Shown: positions 34,335-42,700 of the stretch, piece after piece
How the letters are laid out: each line of letters opens with the position of its first letter
Position numbering within the stretch: position 1 is the first letter of the stretch
Origin: Thalassospira xiamenensis M-5 = DSM 17429
GTDB lineage: Bacteria > Pseudomonadota > Alphaproteobacteria > Rhodospirillales > Thalassospiraceae
Reading direction: 5' to 3'
Assembly: GCF_000300235.2 (NCBI RefSeq)
Contig: NZ_CP004389.1
Coordinates: 1 to 64,000, forward strand
DNA: 64,000 bases
Made by a program: the position numbers and the translations under genes
The notes under the pieces: model-generated
Databases searched by the model: none
The model's input: the letters and a program-made list of their open reading frames with translations, nothing else
What the model was told of the DNA's origin: nothing

Positions 34335-36296
34335 ATGGCACTTCATATTCCACGCACTCCACAGGAAGCTCGTCACGCTCGTTACCGCGAGGAGAGGGGC
34401 GAATATCAACGGATAAGCCGTGGCATCTATGTCGACATAAAAGACGATCCAGATGAAATTATCCGCGCCAATCCTCTCTTCATAGCAGCCAATCTTTACC
34501 CGGATTTTCGCTTGGTCGGAGAAAGCGCCATTTGTCGTGGCGCAAATGACACTGGCGAAATTTTCATCTCCGCGAGAAGCAAGATCCGATACCGGCAGCT
34601 GGGCCCACTGAGCGTTATCCGGAAGCAGGAATTCGCCAGTGAGTTTGAGCAGGTTTCAATTCCAGAGAATGAGCGGACTGTTCGCGTGCGCGTATCGAAA
34701 CCAGAGCTGGCGGTCCTGGAATTTCTCGACGGGTTCGGCTCGGGAAATACCGATGTATTGCGCGTGGGCGCTGAACGTCTCGATCGAATTCATGGCTCGC
34801 GTGAGAAAACAATAAAAGCCTTGTTGGACGAGGCCGCTCTTATGGGACGCCATGATCTTCAAGAAAAAATTGAAAAAACTCTGACCCAGAAGGAACTCGC
34901 AGCAATGACCGAAAACTTTTTTGTATTTTGGTATAACAGCGTTATTGGCAAACTGGGTTTCGACGGCACGCGATATTACTGGGAAGGTCGCGACGGATGG
35001 GTGATCCCGTTCCAGCATAACGGAAGATCATTGCCCCCGTTTCTTGCCAACCTGCGGGAAGAAGGCATGCTTAAACGTGTGCGCAATGAAAGTGATATCG
35101 AAGCGTTGCGGCGCGGGGGGCGCTTCCTTTCAAATATCAGCATTGCAGCCCCAGGAAGCGCGGTCGCACAACGGCAACCAGACATCATTCAGGAACGCTT
35201 GAAGGACAACATTGCTGACAGCGTGCATGGATATGTTTTCACCGGAAAATTTGATGTAAGTCTGGCTGGTTTGGTCGGAAGCCTTGAAGAAGGCGATTCT
35301 TGTGTGGGAGAAGTCGCCCGCATGATGGAAGAGCATAACCTGCCAACGATTTCGGGGGCGCAATTCAAAGCGGCAGTGTTCCTCAAGCCGTCTGGAGAGT
35401 TGGCAGCTGCCGGGATCGATAATAACCCGTTCAGCCATATTTTGAAGCTTTCCCCGGCCAATGACAGACACTTTGGTTTCAATGAGTATGTCTGCATGAA
35501 AGCATCTGAAGCAGCAGGAGTGACTATTGCCGAAGTAGCCATGGTCGATCTTCCTGCTTTTGCGGGCCAGAAACAGACAGGCTTGCTGGTTGAGCGATAT
35601 GATGTTGCGGACCGCGACCATCCTGAACAGCGATACTTCCAAATCGATTGTTGCGCACAGCTTGGTTTAACTCCTGAACAAAAGGCGGAAGGGTCGTGGG
35701 AAACGATCGCTGAATTGTTGGATAAAGAAACCACTGACCCGGTGAGCGAGAAAGAGCAATTGTTCATTCGAGCTGTTTCGTCGTGGCTGATTGGGGATTC
35801 AGATGCACATCTGAAGAACTTTTCAATTCTTCGCATCAACAAGCATGATGGACTGGGCCAAAATACCAGCGCCTTCACCAAAGCAGTGATGGCGCCTGCC
35901 TACGACATCACATCCTCAATCAATTTCGTACCTTCTCCGCACTTTTGCCTGAGCTTGAATGGTAAGCATCGCGATCTGACCAAGCAGGATTTTCAAGCAT
36001 TCGGTTCCTATTGCGGCCTCAACCGCACGGATGTTCAGAAGGTAATGGAAAATGCTGCACACGGTTGTGCTCGGTTCATCATGAACATTGCTGGACGGCC
36101 GGAGCTTGCCCCTGAGCAGAAGATGTTCATTGACCGACTGCAAGGAACGGTCGTGAAACGAATGAATGATTTGAAAATTGAGCTGCCCAATGTTGAACCG
36201 GTTGAGGCCACATTGGAAATTGCGACAGTCGAGCGGATCGAAGGTATCTCGCCCAATGATCAATTGGCAATGTCGCCGCAATCCAATCTGCTGTGA
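34335..36296 (+). CDS. Fusion of an AbiEi-like N-terminus to a HipA kinase
   Basis: 653 residues. Residues 1-150 resemble AbiEi: QRISRGIYVDIKDDPDE, NPLFIAANLYPDFRLVGESA and a beta-rich part. A helical linker follows. From about 320 the HipA kinase is clear: SHILKLSPANDRHFGFNEYV (Lys and Glu), GLLVERYDVADRD, FQIDCCAQLGLTPEQKAEGS, catalytic LIGDSDAHLKNFSIL and metal-binding APAYDITSSINF. HipA phosphorylates Glu-tRNA synthetase and gives dormancy. No HipB gene is adjacent; the AbiEi-like part may serve as built-in DNA-binding and restraint. The gene is followed directly by the YqaJ-like gene (4-base gap), so it may be part of the backbone rather than a stand-alone toxin. Confidence 0.78.
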   Translation: MALHIPRTPQEARHARYREERGEYQRISRGIYVDIKDDPDEIIRANPLFIAANLYPDFRLVGESAICRGANDTGEIFISARSKIRYRQLGPLSVIRKQEFASEFEQVSIPENERTVRVRVSKPELAVLEFLDGFGSGNTDVLRVGAERLDRIHGSREKTIKALLDEAALMGRHDLQEKIEKTLTQKELAAMTENFFVFWYNSVIGKLGFDGTRYYWEGRDGWVIPFQHNGRSLPPFLANLREEGMLKRVRNESDIEALRRGGRFLSNISIAAPGSAVAQRQPDIIQERLKDNIADSVHGYVFTGKFDVSLAGLVGSLEEGDSCVGEVARMMEEHNLPTISGAQFKAAVFLKPSGELAAAGIDNNPFSHILKLSPANDRHFGFNEYVCMKASEAAGVTIAEVAMVDLPAFAGQKQTGLLVERYDVADRDHPEQRYFQIDCCAQLGLTPEQKAEGSWETIAELLDKETTDPVSEKEQLFIRAVSSWLIGDSDAHLKNFSILRINKHDGLGQNTSAFTKAVMAPAYDITSSINFVPSPHFCLSLNGKHRDLTKQDFQAFGSYCGLNRTDVQKVMENAAHGCARFIMNIAGRPELAPEQKMFIDRLQGTVVKRMNDLKIELPNVEPVEATLEIATVERIEGISPNDQLAMSPQSNLL

Positions 36297-36300
36297 GTAA

Positions 36301-38124
36301 ATGATGATGACCAAACTGGATAGAACGATACTTGCCCCAGTAGTCGAAAAACTGACGGCAGCAGTGATTAAAAACTTCTATCAGAAGGAACATTTATCAG
36401 AAGGTTTGGTCGGCAAGTGGATTTGGGATGTTCTTGCCGATCAGCGTTTTGACGACAAAACCCCTCGGGCTGCTGCCGAAGAAATTAAGTGGCTTGTGCG
36501 TCGCGGATCGGGCTTGTCCGGAAGTGAAATTGCGCCACTAATTCTCGACAAATTCAACAAATTTCACCCTTTCTCCTCGACCCGAGAAGTCGTTGCCCAG
36601 AAGCTCTTTAAGCATGCCCCTTTTCAAGACCCTCGCTACTTTGTGGATACCCAGCGGGGACATAAAATCGAGGACATCGCCCGCGCACGCTTCAGGGAAA
36701 TTGCGCCATCAATGGGACTGCGCCCCAACGATGGCATTATCGACACGCTGCGCAACTATCGACACCCGACCATCAGCTCAATGATCGGTACTCCCGACGA
36801 AGCTGCTGATGATTTGATTAACCACAACACAATCGTTATTGCAGATTACAAAGCGCCTCGACCAAACGGAACCCAGTTGGAGCCTCGCGATTTTAGCTCA
36901 TTAGTGAGCAATTTGCTGACCCCAGAAAATGAAGAGCTTCTGCCGGTAGATGAAAATGACGGCAAGCTGTTCGATTATTTTTTGCAAATGCATCAGTATG
37001 GCATTTTGGAGCGCGAGCGCAGAGGTGATCCAGATGTCAATATCCGGCTCATTCTTGTCCGATGGTGTGGTGTACGCGGCGACATTGTCATCGACGAATT
37101 ACCTTGGTCTGAAGATATTGCCCAAATGATCTGTGAAACACATAAGGAAATCTGGGCCGACTTTGTGATGACAGGGACTCTGCCGGAATTCCGAAAGCTG
37201 CCCGAACTTGATGAACGCGATGTTTCAGATGAATTGCAAGAGCTTTCATCACACTATGTGATGGCAAAAATGCTGGAGAACGCAGCAAAAGAAGTCGCAT
37301 CAGAAATTCAGGGAAAGTTCAAAGAATGGGTTTCGGCAACCGGATATCTCAGCACCAAACTGATGTTGGGCTATCTGGACGTCACCGGAAAGCCTCAATA
37401 CGAGGAAGAAGCGATCATTAATCTCGCCATCCAGTATGGTATCGACCCAGATGAATTCCGCGGCCCGAGCAAATCGATTGACTATGCTCGAACGCTGGAG
37501 GAAATCGCCACGCTACTTAAAGACCACTCAAATGATGTAACACGGTTTGATCGCATTCAGAGCATTCTTGATGCTGCACCTGTTGTTCCTGGCTCTCTTG
37601 ATACTGAGAAGCTGGCCAAAGCAATTCTGGATGCCGGGGGAGATCCAACTTTCATTCGGGACCAGTCCATCGCATTCCGGACACCGCAGGGGAAAAGTGA
37701 GCGAGCGCAAACCGTTAAAGCGGTGAAGTCTCTGGCAAAGAAAATGCTCCAATCAATGATCGATGCCTCAATTTCTCGTGGCCCAGATGACATGGCAGAA
37801 ATTACGGCCCGAATGAGTGACAGTATAAAAGCTTTGAAAGACGAAGAGGATCTGTCAACGGCCGACTTGATCGAGCGAGTGAATATTGAGATTGCACATG
37901 CACTACAGAATGAGGTTGTCGACACCTCCTTCGCTGGTGTTACGGATGAGTTCGATATTGGTGGGGAAGGGCAGGCGCCAACCGTCAGCTTGCCACCAGT
38001 TCCAGGGGGCTTCCCGACACGCCCCGTTGAAGCGGATAGCAGTGAGAATCCTGCGACATTATCCCGGGGCGGATTCTCAGGGGTACGTGGTAACGGAACC
38101 GAGGGCATGCTTTACGACATGTAA
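36301..38124 (+). CDS. YqaJ-like (lambda-exonuclease type) nuclease
   Basis: 607 residues; MMMTKLDRTI gives three possible ATG starts. The nuclease core lies at about residues 115-300: DTQRGHKIEDIARARFREIA, then HPTISSMIGTPDEAADDLI with the catalytic Asp, then TIVIADYKAPRP (D-x-K, the E-x-K place in the family), then YFLQMHQYGIL (Gln). YqaJ nucleases digest DNA 5'-3' and work with an annealing protein in recombination. The remaining 300 residues are helical and unrecognised. It ends GTEGMLYDM before a terminator. Confidence 0.68.
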   Translation: MMMTKLDRTILAPVVEKLTAAVIKNFYQKEHLSEGLVGKWIWDVLADQRFDDKTPRAAAEEIKWLVRRGSGLSGSEIAPLILDKFNKFHPFSSTREVVAQKLFKHAPFQDPRYFVDTQRGHKIEDIARARFREIAPSMGLRPNDGIIDTLRNYRHPTISSMIGTPDEAADDLINHNTIVIADYKAPRPNGTQLEPRDFSSLVSNLLTPENEELLPVDENDGKLFDYFLQMHQYGILERERRGDPDVNIRLILVRWCGVRGDIVIDELPWSEDIAQMICETHKEIWADFVMTGTLPEFRKLPELDERDVSDELQELSSHYVMAKMLENAAKEVASEIQGKFKEWVSATGYLSTKLMLGYLDVTGKPQYEEEAIINLAIQYGIDPDEFRGPSKSIDYARTLEEIATLLKDHSNDVTRFDRIQSILDAAPVVPGSLDTEKLAKAILDAGGDPTFIRDQSIAFRTPQGKSERAQTVKAVKSLAKKMLQSMIDASISRGPDDMAEITARMSDSIKALKDEEDLSTADLIERVNIEIAHALQNEVVDTSFAGVTDEFDIGGEGQAPTVSLPPVPGGFPTRPVEADSSENPATLSRGGFSGVRGNGTEGMLYDM

Positions 38125-38148
38125 GTCGGCCGACACACCAATTGTTTG

Positions 38149-38181
38149 AGGGGCTGCATAATAAATGCTGCCCCTTTTTTT
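38149..38181 (+). terminator. Intrinsic terminator
   Basis: AGGGGCTGCAT pairs with ATGCTGCCCCT (one T-T mismatch), loop AATAA, followed by seven T. Ends the HipA fusion / YqaJ operon. Confidence 0.85.
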
Positions 38182-38209
38182 ATTTAGGGTCTTATCGAAA
38201 AATAAATTT

Positions 38210-38233
38210 GGTAACGGAAATCGAAATTACGGT
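38210..38233 (+). promoter_or_regulatory. GGTAAC-N12-TACGGT promoter element
   Basis: TTTGGTAACGGAAATC from 38208; TACGGT at 38228-38233. At 126 bases from the ATG at 38336 it has the longest leader of the set. Member of the recurring element. Confidence 0.6.
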
Positions 38234-38335
38234 GGAAATACACCAAAGTTCAGAACCCTGATTGGCGATGCTAAAGCCGACAAGCTGGGTAAAGAGCTTT
38301 CTGTCAGAAAATATTTCGAGTGCTAGGAGCATCGT

Positions 38336-39634
38336 ATGTCGAAAGGTTTTGCAAAAGTTCGTACCCGCCGTGGTGGTGGTGCAAAGAAAACGTGTGTTCA
38401 GGTTACTGCCCTTGATGCCAGCAAAGACTTCATCATGGTCTGCGAGACCGGTGAAGGCAAAACGCCCTTCAAGCTCTACAACAAGGACGACAAAAAATGG
38501 GACCGCGTGCCGGTTGGCTCCAGCCTGCTGATCAGTGGTATGGAAAAAAAGAACGACGGTTTCGTCCCGGTGTTTCTTGATTACGGCAATCGCTATCCCA
38601 CGGTCGACAAATTTGCCTTCCTGCCCGCAGTTTCGGTCGTTCGGGTCCCATCGAAGGAAGAAGGTGGCGATGCGTATGCGCGCGTCCGCTTCCTCGATCC
38701 GGAAAACGCGATTGCAATCGAAGACACGTCGCCGGCAGGCATCAAATCCTCGATCGAAAAAGTCCTCGGTCAGGCATTCGTTCCGTCGTCTCCCAGCGAT
38801 CGCAGCTTCATCATTCGCTGGCAAGACCACGAAGGCAAGCTCCAAAGCTTCATGGGTTCGGAAGATCTGCCGCTTAATGTCGGCGTTGAAGATGAAGCAA
38901 ATGCAGCCGGCATTCGGGTGCCGCGCGACGTAGCCAAGCGCGTCGAGGAAATTGCAGCAGCAATGCAGGACATCATTGCAGAAGAAGTCGAAGCAGGATC
39001 GACCAAATTCGAATTCATCCCGCAATGCACGATGTTTGGTTCGCGTTCCCTTGTGGACCCGCGCACCGACGATATGGAAAAGCTGAAAAACCTTCCGTTC
39101 CCGACTGCAGACAGCCAGTGGGTCGTTGCCAAAGGAATTTCCGAAACCACCCAGCGCGAATGGAAAAATTATGGCATCCAGCCGAGCTTTGTCTCATTCA
39201 AACCGATGTATGACAAGGTGGCTCTGGTCAAAGCCCTTGAAGACATGGTCGCCAAGGACTTCCAGAGCGTTCCGAATGCTGAAGCAATGATCCAACAGTT
39301 CATCCGAAGCTTCTATGTCGGTGACGAAAATCTGAACTCCTCGTCTGCTGCCGCGCATCTTAAGCAGGGTGGGGTTGATCCGTCTGCCTTCCAGACTGGC
39401 TGGGTTGTCGGAACCGCGGTGCCGGAAGGATATCCTAGCCCGATCCCGGTTTCTGCTATCCATACTGAGCTTCACAAGCCGGAATACGATCCGACCGCAA
39501 ACGCGAATACTGGTCCGGCCAATGCTGCACCCGAAGGCGCGGGCGCGTCGAACAACAACGAAATGTCGGATGCACAGCGCGACGAAATCGAAAAGGCCGC
39601 TGCATCCGCTGCAGCTGATGCAGCAATGGGCTAA
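38336..39634 (+). CDS. Hypothetical backbone protein (432 aa), beta-rich
   Basis: MSKGFAKVRTRRGGGAKKTC; AGGAGC precedes the ATG. The basic Gly-rich N-terminus and the OB-like beta segments after it (CVQVTALDASKDFIMVCETG, FKLYNKDDKKWDRVPVGSSL) suggest nucleic-acid binding, and the Ala-rich, disordered acidic C-terminus (end AADAAMG) is what single-strand binding proteins often have. This is inference only. Codon use is visibly more GC-ending than in neighbours, as in strongly expressed genes. Single-gene unit between its own promoter and a terminator. Confidence 0.68.
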   Translation: MSKGFAKVRTRRGGGAKKTCVQVTALDASKDFIMVCETGEGKTPFKLYNKDDKKWDRVPVGSSLLISGMEKKNDGFVPVFLDYGNRYPTVDKFAFLPAVSVVRVPSKEEGGDAYARVRFLDPENAIAIEDTSPAGIKSSIEKVLGQAFVPSSPSDRSFIIRWQDHEGKLQSFMGSEDLPLNVGVEDEANAAGIRVPRDVAKRVEEIAAAMQDIIAEEVEAGSTKFEFIPQCTMFGSRSLVDPRTDDMEKLKNLPFPTADSQWVVAKGISETTQREWKNYGIQPSFVSFKPMYDKVALVKALEDMVAKDFQSVPNAEAMIQQFIRSFYVGDENLNSSSAAAHLKQGGVDPSAFQTGWVVGTAVPEGYPSPIPVSAIHTELHKPEYDPTANANTGPANAAPEGAGASNNNEMSDAQRDEIEKAAASAAADAAMG

Positions 39635-39671
39635 ACACGTGGCGTATTGCTAATCTTTTAGCGATAGTCTG

Positions 39672-39706
39672 AAGCGAACCATCAATTGGTTCGCTTCTTT
39701 TTTTTT
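39672..39706 (+). terminator. Intrinsic terminator abutting the next promoter
   Basis: AAGCGAACCA (39672-39681) pairs with TGGTTCGCTT (39687-39696), loop TCAAT, followed by CTTTTTTTTT. The T-run ends where the GGTAAC box of the next gene begins. Confidence 0.9.
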
Positions 39707-39730
39707 GGTAACAGAAATCCCTCATAAAAT
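39707..39730 (+). promoter_or_regulatory. GGTAAC-N12-TAAAAT promoter element
   Basis: GGTAACAGAAATC from 39707; TAAAAT at 39725-39730; 61 bases before ATG 39768. One of the best members of the recurring element. Confidence 0.72.
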
Positions 39731-39767
39731 TTCTCTCAAGGATCAGAATTCTTTGGAGAAATACAAA

Positions 39768-42700
39768 ATGGCTGAATCAACCGCTCAGCAGGTTGCTATT
39801 GAAGAACCGGCAGCAAGCACAAACGATAAAAATATCCCCTGGCCAGATTTTTCCAATGCATTGTTCAAGGATTTGGAAATCAAGATGTTCATGCTCTCGC
39901 GAGGGCGTCGATATCTGATTCTTCAGAATGGGGAGAATTACCCATTCCAGGCCAAGGAGATGGGGTTCGTTCGCTCAGCAAGTGGCGTATGGGTTCGCCC
40001 AGAAGGGCAGATAACCAGCCAAATGTTTCGACAATGGCAGCAAGTTATCCCAAATATCGGGATTAAAAAAGTAGCGCCTGAAGACGTTGTCATTGGTGAC
40101 AGCTTGCAAAAGACGGCGGTACAGGACCTGCTCTCGAAATCGGATGCCCTTGGCTACAACCGGTTGGGTCAGTTGGTATACCGCCTTCACGAAAACGACC
40201 GCCGCTTCACAAAAAACCCTCGTGGCTGGAAAATCGCATGGGAACCAGAAAATTATCAGGAAGAAGACGGAAACCGCGATCTTCAGCCGGACATTTTTCT
40301 TCGCGCCAAGGAAGGTGACTATGCGAGCCTGCTGAGATGTGCGGAGGGTGCATTGTTTTCCCTAAGCAGTGGGCATATCGAGAGTGTCGACGACATCGGA
40401 AAGCTGGCAAGTATCGCCCAAGTATCGCAAAGCGATCTTGCCGGAGCAATTGCTGACGCGATCACACGCTCTTACACAGCGACGCGAGGCATTGCCAGAG
40501 ACGCATTTGATGTTGCACGTGATCTTGAAGAGCGCATTGTTTTCCAGACCGGGGCATTGCCCGCTCCTTTGCAGGTTGCATTAAGCCGCCTTCTTGGCAA
40601 TGAAATGGAACTTCGCAATGCCAAGGTTACGTTCTCAGCTGATATTGCCGATCTTGGCATTGCCCTTCGTATTCCGCGCACAGCAGAATTGTCAGCCTTG
40701 ACCGCCAATGACGCCGAAGCTCAACGTGCGGGAGCAATGGCACGCGGCAACCATTCAGCAATTCGTTTGGAAACGCACGACGATCGGGTCGCATTCCACA
40801 ACGGCTCTGATGTGGTCATTCACAAAATGAGTTCCCTTGATCTGGATGAAGTCGAAGCGCTTCATGACTATCGGGCCGCTGACGGAAGGACGGTTCTGAT
40901 CATCGATGCGGATCCGGAACCCACACAGGATGAAGTTGAAAATTTCCTGCGTGAAATAGGGCGTGGCCTGCATGTTGAAAACTCGGCCATCGTTTCCGGA
41001 AGCTATATTACCAAGAATATCGGCGGAAGAAGCCAGGTTGTTGTTTCCATTGGGCCCCGACGTACCGCTCCGCTTTCTGTCAACGAAGTCATCATTCCTG
41101 AAAAACTTGAACTGCTAGACAGCGCCGACGCCTGGCGCTTTGGTATGGACACGCTGCATTCGCGGCGGATTTCGGAAGAGGCTACTCGTATTGCAATCGG
41201 TTCGGCCCGGTCAACAGATGATGCAAGTCGGGAAAACCTTGATCCTGACGCTGATGTTAGCCAAGGCACCTTGTCCGATGACGGAACGGACTATCAGGTC
41301 CCTTACATTTCTGCATGTCGCGAGTTGGGAGAGCCCGAAGCATTGCTCCCTCGACACCTTGATGGCGCGTCTCGAAAAGCACTGGAACATCTTGTTCGCC
41401 GCCGCGGCAACATTGTTGAATTTTTGTGTGATCAGCTCCATTGGACGAAGGATCAGCTTGCGGAAAACCTTTCTCCTGAACAGGCTGACGCGGTCGCACT
41501 TTGGATTGACGCGCGCTTGACGCGTGATCCGTCGGAAAACAGTGTCATCTTTGCTGACGGCACCGGGACCGGCAAGGGACGTGAACTTGCCACGACGATG
41601 ATCTGGTCAGCATTGCGGGGCGAGGTATCCATTTTTCTCACAGAGAATGTAAAACTACTGAACGATATCTGGAATGATATTCGTGAAATGAAGATGACGC
41701 ACCTGTTCAATCCGCTGGTAACCAATCAGACGAAAAACTCGGTCATTGTGGATCTGAATACACACGAACCACTGTTTCCACCGGTCGATAGCGCAACTCT
41801 TGAAGCCATGTATGAATCAGGTCGAATTCCTGATGGTGTAAATCTTGTGATGGGTAGCTTTACTCAGCTCAACAAAACGCCACAAAGCTCGACCCGAGTT
41901 TCCTGGTTTAGAAAGGTTGTTCGCGAAACTCATCTGGTAACAGACGAATCACATGTAGCAGCTGGCAACGGCATTACTTCTCGCAATGTTCAGGCCATGA
42001 TCCGGGATGCGCAGCATCACACACCGGGTTCCGGAACTTGGTCAAAGGATATTCGCGCCATCCCATTCTATCATCGGGCAATTCCCAACTCTCTCCCTAT
42101 CAATCAGCTGGTTCCGATCTTCCGCAAAGGCGGGATCACTGCCCAGGAAGCCTTCACATCAATGATGGTAAGCTCCGGGAGGATGGTCCGCCGTGAAATG
42201 AGCTTGAGCAAAGTAGAATTCTCCACAGTAGCGGACGCCGAAATCGGCCTTAGCACCTCCACTGACAGCAAATTGATCATCGGCGCATCCTCAGCCGATC
42301 GTGCTGTTCGAAATCGTGCCATTGCTGCGGATGTTTCAGCCTCACTTGCGGAGATCGCCAAATTTGCCGGGTTGGTGCGAAAACACATCCAGCGACGGGA
42401 TGCCGAGCTTGCGGCCGATCAACGTCGCCGCGTCCGGAACCGCAACCAGACAAATGACGGTGATATTCAAGCCATCAAAGGAACATCCGCATCGATCGGC
42501 TCTCCTTTGCATCAGTTTTCGCGCGTCTTTGAAGCAGCCCTGATTGCCGATTTAGCCGTTGAGGAAGGGCTCAAAGCGATCGAAGCAGATGAAAAGCCTG
42601 TCTTTGTTACGGATCTGACCGGCGAAAACTACATGTCGCAAATTCTGGAGGATGGGGAAGACCGCATACCAACGATCAAAGATGCCCTTAATCGCATCAT

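Noticed and set aside
35189..35881. 230-codon minus-strand frame inside the HipA fusion
   Set aside because: Antisense shadow; the plus strand carries all kinase motifs.
33485..38124. Phage recombination cassette (exonuclease plus annealase)
   Set aside because: A YqaJ-like nuclease and a DEDDh exonuclease are present, but no RecT/Erf/Bet-type annealing protein is recognisable, so a Red-like cassette cannot be claimed.
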